A stretch of DNA of 48,081 nt, taken from contig JAQBSZ010000030.1 in assembly GCA_027623555.1 (NCBI GenBank), positions 1 to 48,081 on the forward strand, read 5' to 3'. This stretch comes from Pseudomonadota bacterium (GTDB lineage: Bacteria > Pseudomonadota > Gammaproteobacteria > Pseudomonadales > Pseudohongiellaceae). The notes below the pieces were generated by a model. That model made no database searches and was not told where the DNA came from. It saw only the letters and a program-made list of their open reading frames with translations. The translations under genes and the position numbers were made by a program. The stretch's first letter is position 1. Each line of letters opens with the position of its first letter. This document shows, in pieces, positions 19,668 through 29,665 of the stretch.

Positions 19668-20843
19668 CTAGCGGGTCCAGCGGTAATGCAGCACAGATTG
19701 CGCTTCGCGCTGCGAGCTGGCGATGGGTAACAAGTCTCGGTCCAGTGCGATCAGCTCGAAGAGTTGTTGCGCATCTCCCAACAGGGCCAGCTGCAATTCC
19801 AGCCGCTCTCCATCGAGCTCGGCAGTATTGACACTCTGCACCATGCGCAGATTGCGCACGTAGTTCAGCAGCGCCGAATAGGCGCGGAGGTCTTTAATGC
19901 CCTCAACCCGCAACCTGACGAGTTGTTCGCTGGCCAATTCCGGCACGATGGCGAAATAGCCGGCCAATTGATTGCTGATGCGATTCAGCGGTGCATTCAG
20001 ATAGGCTGCCAGATCATCATCGAAGCCGTCGAAGACCTCGGCCTGTCCTCGAAAGATGAACTGCCAGAGTCCTACAATTTCACCGCTGGCGGTGAAGTGC
20101 AGTCGTCCGGTCAAGATGCTGTCGGCACCATAGCGGGCACTGGCGCTCCTGATGGCATCCTCATCCAGGGCCCACAGCGCATCTTCTGACAGGGTCCGTC
20201 TGTCTTCAAAATCCAGCACCGGAAAGATGATTGGCAATCCCCGCTCAACCCCAAAGGCCTGCATGAGTTCGATGATCTGGGGGTTTACATCGGCGGTCAG
20301 CACGCTGCGTGCGCCGGCAGCATCCTGCAGTGCCATCCATATCAACACGCTGGGACGATTACTGTCCCACACCGGGATCTCGGCACTGGCTAACAGAGCA
20401 TTCAACAGAGAGTCGGCGAAACTCACATTGATATAGCGCTGCTGCCGCGTGGCCGGCAAGCTGCTGGCGGGCAACCGCGCCTCATCCTGGGATGGCTGGT
20501 CAGCGGCAGCGGCTGTTTGCTGATCCGCTGCCTGGGGTTCGGGTATTACCGCCACCGTTTCGCTGGCATAGCTGATCGCCTCCACGTAGCTCTGGGCATT
20601 ACGCACGGCTTGCAGCAAGACCGGGTGCTCCAACCAGCGCGCTTCACCGGTGACTTTCAGAAAGACAGCTTCCAGTGCCTCCCGAATAGCACGGTTGCGC
20701 TCCGCATCGCTTTCATTGGCAACCGCAACCCGGTGATCGTAGAGGCCGGTCATCTGCAATCCGACACTATGCGGGCTTACCAGCAATAGCGCCAAAGCGA
20801 TCAACAGACCGGCAATCCTGCCGCTGTGTTTGGTTTCATTCAT
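19668..20843 (-). CDS. DUF2066 exported protein
   Basis: This 391-residue product has an N-terminal signal sequence (about residues 10-32) and matches DUF2066, a proteobacterial family of unknown function usually encoded between hda and purM. The N-terminal half carries LYDHRVAVANESDAERNRAI and a Gln/Ala/Asp-rich linker near 105-130; the rest is mixed alpha/beta. It is divergent from purM across 175 bases that must contain both promoters. I see no functional motif. Confidence 0.85.
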   Translation of the reverse strand: MNETKHSGRIAGLLIALALLLVSPHSVGLQMTGLYDHRVAVANESDAERNRAIREALEAVFLKVTGEARWLEHPVLLQAVRNAQSYVEAISYASETVAVIPEPQAADQQTAAAADQPSQDEARLPASSLPATRQQRYINVSFADSLLNALLASAEIPVWDSNRPSVLIWMALQDAAGARSVLTADVNPQIIELMQAFGVERGLPIIFPVLDFEDRRTLSEDALWALDEDAIRSASARYGADSILTGRLHFTASGEIVGLWQFIFRGQAEVFDGFDDDLAAYLNAPLNRISNQLAGYFAIVPELASEQLVRLRVEGIKDLRAYSALLNYVRNLRMVQSVNTAELDGERLELQLALLGDAQQLFELIALDRDLLPIASSQREAQSVLHYRWTR

Positions 20844-21018
20844 GGGCTCGGATAATACTGCAAATCGCGTTGAATTGTGATCACTCAGTTACCTGATGAG
20901 CAGCCAATAACCAGCAATTCCGCCGATCGCCGTACATTTATTCACTGACTCAACCCCTGCTTCTTGGTAAACTGCACGCCTCACAAAACCAGCGCTATTA
21001 ATTTCAGGATTGCCGTAC

Positions 21019-22089
21019 ATGCCGCTTGATGACGATGCCAACGACTCCGCAGAAGAAACCGGCGAATCGCTGAGCTATCGCGACGCTGGAGTCGATATCG
21101 ACGCAGGCAATGCCCTGGTTGAGAAGATCAAGCATATCAGCCGTAAGACCCATCGCCCGGAAGTGCTTTCCGAACTCGGTGGCTTCGGCGCCCTCTGTGA
21201 AATACCCAGCAAATATAGACATCCCGTGCTGGTCTCGGCCACCGACGGCGTGGGCACCAAACTCAAATTGGCTATGCAGATGGGTCAACACGACACCATT
21301 GGCATCGACCTGGTGGCCATGTGCGTCAACGATCTCATTGTGTGCGGCGCCGAACCCCTGTTCTTTCTCGACTACTATGCCACCGGCGGACTCAATGTTC
21401 AGACAGCCACGGCCGTAGTTACCGGCATCGGCCATGGTTGTGAATTGGCCGGTTGCGCGCTGATCGGTGGCGAGACCGCCGAGATGCCGGGCATGTATGC
21501 CGGTGAAGACTATGACCTGGCAGGCTTCGCCGTGGGGGTCGTGGAGAAATCGGCGATCATCGATCAGAGCAGGGTCCGCATCGGTGACAAACTGATCGGA
21601 CTGGCTTCATCCGGTCCCCATTCCAATGGCTACTCGCTGATACGCCGGATTATCCAGCGCAGCAAAGCCGATCTGCAGCAGAGTTTCGGCGAGTCTACCC
21701 TCGGCGAAACACTACTTGCCCCAACCACGATTTATGTCAAAGCCTTGCAAGCACTTCTTGCTAGGCTGCCTGTTAATGCCATTGCCCATATCACCGGCGG
21801 CGGGATTACCGAGAATCTGCCGCGGGTGTTGCCGGCCGATGCACAGGCCAGGATTGATTCCGGGTGTTGGTCACGACCGGCAATTTTTGACTGGATTCAG
21901 ACTCACGGCAAAGTGGTGGATGCGGAGATGTATCGCACCTTTAACTGCGGCATTGGCATGGTCGTCTGCGTGAAGCCCGCAGATACCGAGCAGGCGCTGC
22001 AGCTATTAGCTGCGCAGGGTATTGTTGCCAATATTATCGGAGACATCGTCAAGCGTGGCGCCGGGCAGGAAGCCGTTAGCTTGGCCTGA
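21019..22089 (+). CDS. purM: phosphoribosylformylglycinamidine cyclo-ligase PurM
   Basis: PurM (AIR synthetase) closes the imidazole ring of AIR in de novo purine synthesis. Family hallmarks are [20 protein letters not shown], the substrate loop [28 protein letters not shown] and [16 protein letters not shown] chose the ATG at 21019 because CAGGA sits 9 bases upstream; the in-frame TTG at 21010 abuts that ribosome binding site. 356 residues is typical. purN follows 8 bases later. Confidence 0.97.
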   Translation: MPLDDDANDSAEETGESLSYRDAGVDIDAGNALVEKIKHISRKTHRPEVLSELGGFGALCEIPSKYRHPVLVSATDGVGTKLKLAMQMGQHDTIGIDLVAMCVNDLIVCGAEPLFFLDYYATGGLNVQTATAVVTGIGHGCELAGCALIGGETAEMPGMYAGEDYDLAGFAVGVVEKSAIIDQSRVRIGDKLIGLASSGPHSNGYSLIRRIIQRSKADLQQSFGESTLGETLLAPTTIYVKALQALLARLPVNAIAHITGGGITENLPRVLPADAQARIDSGCWSRPAIFDWIQTHGKVVDAEMYRTFNCGIGMVVCVKPADTEQALQLLAAQGIVANIIGDIVKRGAGQEAVSLA

Positions 22090-22097
22090 AGTAGATT

Positions 22098-22793
22098 ATG
22101 AACCAACTCACGCATTGCCATATCGTGGTATTAATCTCCGGCAGTGGCAGCAATCTGCAAGCCCTGATCGATGCCAGTATCTCCTCGAACTATAAAATCA
22201 GCGCGGTAATCTCCAATAATCCGGATGCCTATGGCCTGCAACGCGCCGAGCGAGACGGCATACCCATTCAGGTCATCAATCATCGCGCCTTTGCCTCAAG
22301 AGAAGAGTTTGACCTGGCACTTAAGCAGGCCATCGATCAGATCGATCCTGATTTAATCGTACTGGCTGGATTCATGAGAATTCTGGGCAGCGATTTTGTC
22401 AATCATTTCGCCGGAAAAATTCTAAACATTCACCCCTCACTGCTGCCAAAATACCCTGGTATTAACACCCATCAACGTGCACTTGAGGCCGGTGAAAAGG
22501 AGCATGGGGCAAGCGTGCATTTCGTCACCGAAGCGCTCGACGGTGGCCCGGTCATTGCGCAGGAAAAAGTTCCCGTTCTGCAGGGCGATACTGCCGATGA
22601 ACTCGCCGCCCGTGTTCTGGAGAAAGAGCACATCATCTATCCCAAGGTAGTCTCCTGGTTTGCCAGTGGGCGATTGCATATGCAAGGCCAACAGGCTTTC
22701 CTGGATCAGGAACCTCTCCCACCCACCGGGGTCGAAGTGAAACATGAACCGATTGCTAAACACAGCGATATTTCTCTGCCTGATCACCTCTAG
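22098..22793 (+). CDS. purN: phosphoribosylglycinamide formyltransferase PurN
   Basis: PurN transfers a formyl group from 10-formyl-THF to GAR. The N-terminal SGSGSNLQALID loop binds the ribonucleotide phosphate. The catalytic centre is in GKILNIHPSLLPKYPG, with the Asn/His pair, and in HGASVHFVTEALDGGPVIAQ, with the catalytic Asp. Length 231 includes a C-terminal extension of about 15 residues. Its last 50 bases overlap the start of the DUF3108 gene in another frame. Confidence 0.97.
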   Translation: MNQLTHCHIVVLISGSGSNLQALIDASISSNYKISAVISNNPDAYGLQRAERDGIPIQVINHRAFASREEFDLALKQAIDQIDPDLIVLAGFMRILGSDFVNHFAGKILNIHPSLLPKYPGINTHQRALEAGEKEHGASVHFVTEALDGGPVIAQEKVPVLQGDTADELAARVLEKEHIIYPKVVSWFASGRLHMQGQQAFLDQEPLPPTGVEVKHEPIAKHSDISLPDHL

Positions 22794-23535
22794 CTTCCCT
22801 GCCGGCTTCGGCATTGCTGGCACGAAGGTTAACTTCAGTGGCAGCAGTTATGCCCAGAATGTCGTGGAGTTCTCTGCTGATTACCAGGCCAGCGCCAACG
22901 GCATAGCCGCCACGGCTACGCGAACCTTGCAGCACTTAAGCGGAGAATCCTATCGTCTGAGCAACTCACTGGAGGCGTCGCTGGCAGGACAGGTCATCGC
23001 CAGGCTTGACCAGGTGAGCGAGTTCCAGGTGGCGGCAGAACCAGGCGATCAACACATCATTCCCATCTCTTACAGTTATCTGCTTAGCGGCGTCAGTTCC
23101 GCAGTCAGTACCGTCAACTATAACTGGGATACCGGCATTGCCATCAGCCGCGAAGACGATGAACGCTGGTCGATAACGCTCACCGACGGTGTGCTGGATC
23201 AGTTGAGTTATCAGTTTGCTCTGCGCCAGCGGATCGCTGCCGGTGAACGAGGCTACCTGGAATTTCAGCTTATCGATGAAGATGAGATCGAACTTCACCG
23301 CTATCACGTAGTGGGCGAGGAATTGCTGTCGACACCTCTGGGTCTGTTGAACACCACGCGTCTGGATCGGATACGTGAAGAGGATGACGATCGCCGCACC
23401 GTGATCTGGCTCGCCAATGACTGGCATTATCTACTGGCAAAGATTGAGCAGCGCAGTGGATCCGGTCTGCGAATTGAGCTGGAACTGGAATCGGCTACGG
23501 TCGATGGCGACGCCGTGATTGCCTTATCGCCCTAA
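22744..23535 (+). CDS. DUF3108 exported protein
   Basis: The 263-residue product begins with a signal peptide (MNRLLNTAIFLCLITSSFPA) and matches DUF3108, a family of periplasmic proteins of unknown function commonly encoded right after purN. The beta-rich body carries LEFQLIDEDEIELHRYHVVG and LLSTPLGLLNTTRLDRIRE. The start overlaps purN by 50 bases; the signal peptide supports this ATG. It is convergent with fleQ, with a gap of 7 bases. Confidence 0.88.
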   Translation: MNRLLNTAIFLCLITSSFPAGFGIAGTKVNFSGSSYAQNVVEFSADYQASANGIAATATRTLQHLSGESYRLSNSLEASLAGQVIARLDQVSEFQVAAEPGDQHIIPISYSYLLSGVSSAVSTVNYNWDTGIAISREDDERWSITLTDGVLDQLSYQFALRQRIAAGERGYLEFQLIDEDEIELHRYHVVGEELLSTPLGLLNTTRLDRIREEDDDRRTVIWLANDWHYLLAKIEQRSGSGLRIELELESATVDGDAVIALSP

Positions 23536-23542
23536 ATACAGA

Positions 23543-25132
23543 TCAGGCAGAAGCCGCCTGACCATCGGAGCGGCTGGTTTTGGTCTGGGGCTCATTCCGG
23601 GTACTGGAATCAGTAGCTTTGCCGCCGGAGTCTTGCGAAGCTTGGGTAACCTTGTCGCCGGGTTTCTTCGCCAGCTGGTACTTGCGCATTTTCTCGACAA
23701 GCGTTGTCCGGCGCAGCTGCAATCGATTTGCTGCCCGTGCAACCACCCCGCCGCTGTCACTCAGGGCCTGCTCAATCAGCCCTTTCTCCAGATTTGCCAG
23801 ATACTCTTTAAGATCGAGGCCGTTTAGCGGCAGGATAGCCTCAGCGGTGGACTCATCAGGCAGCATCGCTACATCAATACTCACTATGGACTCAGCACTT
23901 GTCACTTTGCTGCCGTCGACAACTTCCACCTGACCGACATCCGCAGCGTTGGGGTGGCGAAAATCGGCGGGCAGATCGTTGTTACCGACAATGCCGTGGG
24001 GATGCATTATCGCCATGCGCTCGATAAGGTTTGCCAGCTCGCGCACATTTCCTAACCAGGGGTGGCGGCAGAGCGAAGCAATAGCTCCGGAGTTAAAGCG
24101 TACCGACCCGCGTTGTTCTGATTCCATGATTGCTATCAGCTCATTCAACAGCAGCGGCACATCTTCAGGCCGATCCCTCAGGGCAGGCATTTCGATCGGA
24201 AAGACGTTTAACCGATAATAGAGATCCTGGCGGAACTCACCATCCTCGATCATCTTCTCCAGGTCCCTATGGGTGGCCGCAATGATGCGGACATCGGCAT
24301 GAATTGTCTTGACGCCTCCCACGCGTTCGAAGCTGTTCTCCTGTAACACGCGCAATAGTTTCACCTGCATGCTCAGGGGCATGTCGCCAATCTCATCGAG
24401 AAACAGCGTGCCGCCATCGGCGAGCTCGAAGCGCCCGGCACGGGATGAGATGGCACCGGTGAAGGCGCCCTTCTCATGACCGAACAGCTCGCTCTCCAGC
24501 AATTCTCTTGGAATCGCTCCACAGTTGATCGGAATAAAGGGTTTCTCCGAACGCGTGGAATTCAGGTGCAGGTTGCGTGCGACGATTTCTTTTCCGGTTC
24601 CAGACTCACCGGTAATCAGTACACTGACTTCAGTATTGGCTACCTGACCCATCATCTGTCTAACCTTCTGCACGGCCTTGCTCTTGCCCACCAGACTGCG
24701 AAACATGTTGAAGTCGCGTACGCCGTCAAAATCGCGCAAGCGATTATAGTTCTCATGAAACAGCTCGGCCTTGTGCAATGCATCGAGCAGCGGTTGATGG
24801 CGCAGTTCGGCCTCAAGCGTTGCCGTAATGCGAGTAGTCAGCTCGGCATGCAGTCCCTCGGGAATTTTGTGCCTACCCACCAGCACGAATGGAGTACCTG
24901 CCTCCCAGGCATGAATTTCGGTGAGCAGGGTCGCTAACTCCACCAGTTCGCAGGCACCGATTATGGCAACTGCAATGTCAGAAGGTTTGCTGATTGCATC
25001 GGTGACGGGCGGAAGCCAGTAATTCGAGGTGGCAGGTATGGGATGCTCGCCGATAAAGGCAAGCACAGTCTCGAGTTCATGACGAGACTGCTTATTGTCG
25101 TCGATTAACAGAATTCTGGTTGCCTGAACCAT
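23543..25132 (-). CDS. fleQ: flagellar master regulator FleQ (sigma-54 dependent)
   Basis: FleQ is an enhancer-binding activator of sigma-54 flagellar promoters; in pseudomonads it also responds to c-di-GMP. The N-terminal receiver-like FleQ domain starts [18 protein letters not shown]. The AAA+ core has Walker A GESGTGK (175-181), sigma-54 contact GAFTGA (222-227) and Walker [10 protein letters not shown] (242-250). The C-terminal Fis-type helix-turn-helix contains [20 protein letters not shown]. At 529 residues it is longer than Pseudomonas FleQ, by a Ser/Thr/Gln-rich C-terminal tail. No flagellar structural gene is near. Confidence 0.93.
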   Translation of the reverse strand: MVQATRILLIDDNKQSRHELETVLAFIGEHPIPATSNYWLPPVTDAISKPSDIAVAIIGACELVELATLLTEIHAWEAGTPFVLVGRHKIPEGLHAELTTRITATLEAELRHQPLLDALHKAELFHENYNRLRDFDGVRDFNMFRSLVGKSKAVQKVRQMMGQVANTEVSVLITGESGTGKEIVARNLHLNSTRSEKPFIPINCGAIPRELLESELFGHEKGAFTGAISSRAGRFELADGGTLFLDEIGDMPLSMQVKLLRVLQENSFERVGGVKTIHADVRIIAATHRDLEKMIEDGEFRQDLYYRLNVFPIEMPALRDRPEDVPLLLNELIAIMESEQRGSVRFNSGAIASLCRHPWLGNVRELANLIERMAIMHPHGIVGNNDLPADFRHPNAADVGQVEVVDGSKVTSAESIVSIDVAMLPDESTAEAILPLNGLDLKEYLANLEKGLIEQALSDSGGVVARAANRLQLRRTTLVEKMRKYQLAKKPGDKVTQASQDSGGKATDSSTRNEPQTKTSRSDGQAASA

Positions 25133-25352
25133 GGAAGGAGTAGCTTGCTCTCTGGTGTTGTGTGTACTGTCTTTTTAGGACTGTCTTTCAGGACGAGGCT
25201 CCAATCAAGTTGTAGAAGCCCTGGCCAGCAAACATACGCTCATCGCAGCTATTAGACATGCTCGCCCAAACATAGTCAATCACGGCTGCCGTGAGCCGTG
25301 CAAACTTTTATGAGGGGCACAAACGGGGAAATTTTTTGCGAAAGAAAGCGAC

Positions 25353-26345
25353 TTATTGACCGAGATGCAGCTTCAGACGGGTATGGGACATACCGCCGAA
25401 TCGTTCGGCTGCAATTGCGAATTCATCATCGCCATTCTCTGCCAATGCCGAACTGGCAAGATCGAAGCGATCACAACCCAGTCGCTTGCTGTGCAACATC
25501 GCGTACCAGATCATGCAATGCAGGATTGGTCGATTCGGCGCCTTTGCCGAAGTTGAACCGGTAAGATAGTGGCAGGTTTTGTTATTGTGTACGAACAAGG
25601 CGTTGGCGACTCCTCTTTCCTGATGGTTAGCCCGCACCAGGAACGCCTTACCTTTTCTTAAGAACTCTTCATAACCCCGACAGTTTTTAAATCGCTTATG
25701 GGCAAGATCCAATGACGCCTCAAGAAATCCGTTTAAATTTTCCTCAAGACCTTTGTCGAGCCTGCTGCGGGTCAAGACTTCGAGTTGCAGATTTCGGTGC
25801 CCCCAATGGATGAGTCCGCGATAACTCTTACTGATGTTGCGAATCAGCGCGTGTGCAGAAATTGACAGGTCAATTAATTGTGCCTTCTGAACGATGGGTA
25901 TTGCTCCTCTTTCGAGCAATACCTGGGTAACTGGCGACATCACTCCGCAGCTTACCGGATCCATGTAATCGACCGAGTCTGGCTTAATTTCCTCCATCAA
26001 ACGATTGATATGCTCCTGGAGCAGCAGAATCGATTGGGGTTCAAAATTATTGCTCGGAATTGCCATCGCCGCGCGATTTACATGGGTGGATGCCTCCATG
26101 CCGAAATATCCCATGTGCGTGGCACCGCGTTCATCCTTGTGGGTGGTTAGACTGCAACCGAAAACCGGTGCATCCCTGGCGACAATCAGGAAGGATCGGT
26201 TTTGGAATTCTGGTTGGCGAGCCGCAAACGGAAAGACCGCATCCCGACGCTGCAGATACAGAGGGTTTTGCAGAGGATCATTCTCGTACAGCTCGCTCCA
26301 GTATTTCGAGAATGTCGAATCAGATGTTTCGATTACTGAGTGCAC
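25353..26345 (-). CDS. FemAB/GNAT-fold acyltransferase-like protein
   Basis: This 330-residue cytoplasmic protein resembles the FemAB-like (Acetyltransf_6) branch of the GNAT fold. It starts FSKYWSELYENDPLQNPLY, has the central IRNISKSYRGLIHWGHRN segment, then LTGSTSAKAPNRPILHCMIW and a GCDRFDLASSA stretch near the end. Such proteins transfer aminoacyl or acyl groups in cell wall, polysaccharide or flagellin-glycan synthesis. The neighbouring fleQ, 220 bases downstream on the same strand, makes a surface-structure role conceivable. The substrate is unknown. Confidence 0.7.
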   Translation of the reverse strand: MHSVIETSDSTFSKYWSELYENDPLQNPLYLQRRDAVFPFAARQPEFQNRSFLIVARDAPVFGCSLTTHKDERGATHMGYFGMEASTHVNRAAMAIPSNNFEPQSILLLQEHINRLMEEIKPDSVDYMDPVSCGVMSPVTQVLLERGAIPIVQKAQLIDLSISAHALIRNISKSYRGLIHWGHRNLQLEVLTRSRLDKGLEENLNGFLEASLDLAHKRFKNCRGYEEFLRKGKAFLVRANHQERGVANALFVHNNKTCHYLTGSTSAKAPNRPILHCMIWYAMLHSKRLGCDRFDLASSALAENGDDEFAIAAERFGGMSHTRLKLHLGQ

Positions 26346-27022
26346 AATTTTGCTCGTTCTTTATTCTTGTTCTTTCAGTTGGTTATTTTGGCAATTGGTT
26401 CTGCTGGCAATTGCTTCTGCTAGCTAACGGTATTGTTTAGTTCAGCGATATCCGTTGTGTGCCAGGGAATGCTGCAATCTATCAGTTAGTGCCTGGACTC
26501 ACCGTATCTGCTTCACAGATTCGCGCGTGCTTTTCACGCATTTACGTTTTTGTTACGCAGATCACAATTCTGACGGGCATTCCCTAGTCCGCAGCCTTGC
26601 CACTTACTACCTAATTCTGAGTTCCCTGCCTCTTTCTTAGTTCCCTTCTTCTCAGCTGGCTGGCTGTGTAGTTCGACTTTAATACCGTTAATCCACAGAA
26701 ATATTGTCATACAAGTCCAGTTGTGGAAAGCACTGACCAACTGTTTCCGAAGCATCATACTGTGTGGCTGAAAAGTCGACCGTTTTCCGGGATAATCTGC
26801 GGTAAATATGCCCGGAAATACTGGGGGAGATTACTCTCAAGCGAATAAGATTGAGATCCTGTTCGCGCGTTTGCAGCGAGTCGCCGGGAGTACTGGCCCG
26901 AACAGGCACAATTGCTGCCTGGAATGACGGTTCTTGGTAAACGCCTGAACTTTTGTTGGCTGCCGGGTTTGCCGGTAGCTGGAAAGACACGAAGAATAGT
27001 CAGATAGGAGCCGAACTAAGCC
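26346..27022. other. gene-free divergent spacer
   Basis: 677 bases separate the divergent FemAB-like and thioesterase genes. I find no frame with family resemblance on either strand. The first part contains a near-repeat of ttggcaattg / tggcaattgc at about 26385-26415. The remainder is pyrimidine-rich without clear promoter or RNA signals. Confidence 0.5.
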
Positions 27023-27460
27023 ATGTCCTGGGACTTTCCGAATCCTTTTACCTGGGATTTGACCGTGAATCCTGCCGATATTGATGGCATGGGCCATGCA
27101 AATAACGCCTGTTATGTGGTGTGGTGTGAGAATTGTGCGTGGAAACACTCAGAATCCCTGGGTCTGAGCGTACTTGATTATCAGCGTCTGGACCGGGGAG
27201 TGGCGATTCATAAGGCCAGTTACGAATACTTTCTGCCGAGCTTCGAGCATGATCAATTGATCATCGCCACCTGGCTGACACACTGGGACCGCAAATTACG
27301 CCTGGAACGCCGCTTTCAGGTTACCAATGCCAAATCCGGGGAAACTGTGATGCGCGGGCATTGGGCACTGATTTGCACCGCGTTGTCCACCGGCAAGGCT
27401 ACCCGGTTCCCGGCGGAATTTATCGCCGTTTACGGCAATGCCGTGATTGATGGTAGTTGA
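27023..27460 (+). CDS. hotdog-fold acyl-CoA thioesterase
   Basis: The 145-residue product has the 4-hydroxybenzoyl-CoA thioesterase layout. The catalytic aspartate region VNPADIDGMGHANNACYVVW is followed by the beta strands of the hotdog fold, ending VMRGHWALICTAL. It probably hydrolyses acyl-CoA esters. It is in the same broad family as YbgC, which is missing from the tol cluster here, but its active-site sequence lacks the YbgC-type EDTDAGG pattern, so it is not a relocated ybgC. An AGGAG sits about 12 bases upstream of the ATG. Confidence 0.82.
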   Translation: MSWDFPNPFTWDLTVNPADIDGMGHANNACYVVWCENCAWKHSESLGLSVLDYQRLDRGVAIHKASYEYFLPSFEHDQLIIATWLTHWDRKLRLERRFQVTNAKSGETVMRGHWALICTALSTGKATRFPAEFIAVYGNAVIDGS

Positions 27461-27739
27461 TTCAGGTTGAACACTCATCGAAGTTTTTTCACCAGATTCA
27501 CCAATTTTTCAAAATTTTTCGATCTAAGTAACCACTAACGGCGCTGCCCAGATCATCTCTGAATCGACTCGAAAATCATGCACTTGGACGAGATTAGGCA
27601 CAGCGACTACCGCCTTGAGAATGTGCTCTCGAATTTGATGTGTATTACCTTATTTTCAATAGCTTACAAGACATTCTTCCAGCATTAAAATAACACTCAG
27701 GCCACGTGAAACCACTTCTCTATTCAAGCTGCCGTGACT

Positions 27740-27766
27740 TAAAGATATTCAGGCTGCTGTCGTTAT
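27740..27766 (+). promoter_or_regulatory. candidate FliA (sigma-28) promoter upstream of flgM
   Basis: TAAAGATA at 27740-27747, then exactly 11 bases, then GTCGTTAT at 27759-27766. The sigma-28 consensus is TAAAGTTT-N11-GCCGATAA, so 6 of 8 and about 5 of 8 positions match at the correct spacing. flgM genes are classically FliA-dependent. A sigma-70 TATAAT overlaps at 27764-27769, without a good -35. The gene starts 157 bases downstream. The surrounding 463-base spacer holds no other feature. Confidence 0.45.
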
Positions 27767-27923
27767 AATTGAAACCTGCGGCAATGAACTTTTATTGATA
27801 CGTTAAGCTCCGGCCCTGCGCGCCGTTTTCAGCGGAGAGTCGATGATGCGGCTTGCCTGACAATAATAGAAGGCTCAGCAAGGGAATGCAGATTTTCATC
27901 AACGCAATAGAAGTCCAGCAGCA

Positions 27924-28256
27924 GTGAAGAGAACAGACAGCAACTCTACCTTCGGTGAGAAGACTGGTAGACAGTCCGGCAACACAGCAGCCATGATTCC
28001 CCGTGTGGTATCGAGCCTCTGCGGGGAACGCCAGGCCAGACGAGAACGAAAGGTAACTTCAGAATTGACAGCATTGACACCACAACTCTCCAAAGCCGAT
28101 TGGCAGCACATTGAAGAAGTCATCAGCCAACTCCCGGACATCGATGCCGCCCGGGTAGTGCAGCTGTATAACCGCATCATGGCCGATGAATATCCTATCG
28201 ATGCTGAGCGCATTGCCGAAAAGCTGTTGGCATTGGAGTCAGCGCTCGACCGCTAG
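27924..28256 (+). CDS. flgM: FlgM-like anti-sigma-28 factor
   Basis: The C-terminal 45 residues match the FlgM sigma-binding region: LPDIDAARVVQLYNRIMADE followed by YPIDAERIAEKLLALESAL. The N-terminal half is polar and probably disordered, as in FlgM. FlgM holds FliA inactive until it is exported through the hook. The 110-residue frame starts with GTG and has no strong ribosome binding site. A 13-codon frame from an ATG at 27886 ends in a TGA overlapping this GTG, so translational coupling is possible. flgA and flgN are not adjacent, which is unusual. Confidence 0.75.
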   Translation: MKRTDSNSTFGEKTGRQSGNTAAMIPRVVSSLCGERQARRERKVTSELTALTPQLSKADWQHIEEVISQLPDIDAARVVQLYNRIMADEYPIDAERIAEKLLALESALDR

Positions 28257-28922
28257 GACTACCTTCACTGGTAATGGTGGATCCAGTTTCTCTAAATTCT
28301 TCAGATCTTCCGGCGTATCCACATCCCAAAGACTTTCCAGTAAATGGCAGGGCAATTTGGCCGCATTGACGCGAGCCAGGGTTTGCTCCAGCACGCGCTC
28401 AGTACCCCAATCGATATCCATGAATACCTGCTCATGCAGACTTTTCAATCCAATCAGCACATATCCTCCGTCCCGGGCAGGACCAATCACTATCTCGTTT
28501 CCCGCTTGCAGCGCCTCGAATGCCGCTGCCAGGTATTTCGCATCCATTGCCGGGCAATCCGAGCCGATGATCAACAGGCTATCGACTCCTTCAACGGCGA
28601 GGCATTCCCGGGCTGCCCGGGCCATTCTCTGGCCCAGATCCTGTCCTTTCTGAAGATGTATATCTGTTTTATTACAATAAGATAGGAAGAATTCATGAGA
28701 AACATTCGAAGAGACCCACAAGGCCAGGGGAGCGAGGCTGGCCTGCCTGACTGTAGTCAGGATTCGGCCCAGCATACTTCTGTACAGCGCCAGGCAGGCA
28801 GCCTCCCCCAAAACCGGTTCCAGGCGGGTTTTCACCTGCCCCAGCACTGGCTCCCGCGCGAATACTACGATGCGGGCGGTGGGAAAGCGGTGATGCGCAG
28901 ACTCTTCAAGGGTCATAGGCAC
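28239..28922 (-). CDS. TIGR04282 arsenosugar-cluster glycosyltransferase (DUF2064)
   Basis: This 227-residue GT-A-like nucleotidyl/glycosyltransferase fold has IVVFAREPVLGQVKTRLEPV at the N terminus. The metal/nucleotide region LLIIGSDCPAMDAKYL and the family segment IVIGPARDGGYVLIGL follow. It matches the TIGR04282 (DUF2064) group, which is recurrently encoded with TIGR04283 and ArsS, as here. The activity of this family has not been pinned down to my knowledge. Its end overlaps the convergent flgM by 18 bases. Confidence 0.85.
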   Translation of the reverse strand: MPMTLEESAHHRFPTARIVVFAREPVLGQVKTRLEPVLGEAACLALYRSMLGRILTTVRQASLAPLALWVSSNVSHEFFLSYCNKTDIHLQKGQDLGQRMARAARECLAVEGVDSLLIIGSDCPAMDAKYLAAAFEALQAGNEIVIGPARDGGYVLIGLKSLHEQVFMDIDWGTERVLEQTLARVNAAKLPCHLLESLWDVDTPEDLKNLEKLDPPLPVKVVLAVER

Positions 28923-28961
28923 AACAGAGCCAGGTCAGTGTATTGGTATCCAGTAGGGGCA

Positions 28962-29639
28962 TTAGTAGTAGCGGGCCACGAGTTTTTCCGGACTCACACC
29001 GAGAAAATACAGCAGACGCAACTTCCACATCAGCATCACGGTGCGCAAGATCCCCTGCTTCTCCCAACGTCGGGACGAGGCAGTCACCCGTAAAGGTCCC
29101 ACACGAGGCGCAACACTGCGCCGCAATCGCTTGCTGATAGCGATATCTTCCATCAGGGGAATCTCTGGAAATCCGCCGATCTCCTTAAACAAGCCTCGTG
29201 AGACAAACAAGGCCTGATCGCCAGTACACACCCGGGTGAGCCGTGCCCGCCGATTCATGCAGGCAGCGATAACACGATAGATGAAAGCAGGATTCGAGAG
29301 CCTGACATCAAACCAACCCCAGCACGGCTTCTCGCTTTCGCCCTCAGCATAGATGAAGTCCACCGCCCGCTCCGGCAAGCCGCTATCAATGTGTAGAAAC
29401 AGCAGCAGGTTTCCGGTGGCGAGTTCTGCCCCCCGATTCATCTGGTGCGCACGACCGGGTTTTGCCACCACGACCCGGTCGGCCAGCGGCTCAGACAGCT
29501 TGACCGTGTGATCGGAACTGCCGCCGTCGACAACTACCAGTTCGACACCGCGTTCTCGATAAGGCTGCAGGGCACGTAGTTGCCTGATGATCAAGGGAGC
29601 TTCGTTAAGCACCGGCACAATTATACTGAGCTTAGTCAC
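28962..29639 (-). CDS. TIGR04283 arsenosugar-cluster glycosyltransferase
   Basis: This family 2 glycosyltransferase begins VTKLSIIVPVLNEAPLIIRQ. The nucleotide-binding VVVDGGSSDHT, the metal-site-like LLFLHIDSGLP in place of a plain DXD, and the QALFVSRGLF/EDIAISKRLRR acceptor motifs are present. I start at the GTG at 29639, where the conserved region begins; an ATG at 29690 would add 17 residues overlapping arsS. It lies between arsS and the TIGR04282 gene on the same strand. The sugar and acceptor are unknown. Confidence 0.82.
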   Translation of the reverse strand: MTKLSIIVPVLNEAPLIIRQLRALQPYRERGVELVVVDGGSSDHTVKLSEPLADRVVVAKPGRAHQMNRGAELATGNLLLFLHIDSGLPERAVDFIYAEGESEKPCWGWFDVRLSNPAFIYRVIAACMNRRARLTRVCTGDQALFVSRGLFKEIGGFPEIPLMEDIAISKRLRRSVAPRVGPLRVTASSRRWEKQGILRTVMLMWKLRLLYFLGVSPEKLVARYY

Positions 29640-29665
29640 GGCTTTGTTCCCAGCCCGCGGATATC

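Noticed and set aside
27023..27460. Thioesterase as a relocated ybgC
   Set aside because: The active-site region reads ADIDGMGHANN rather than the YbgC EDTDAGG pattern, so only the broad hotdog family is supported.
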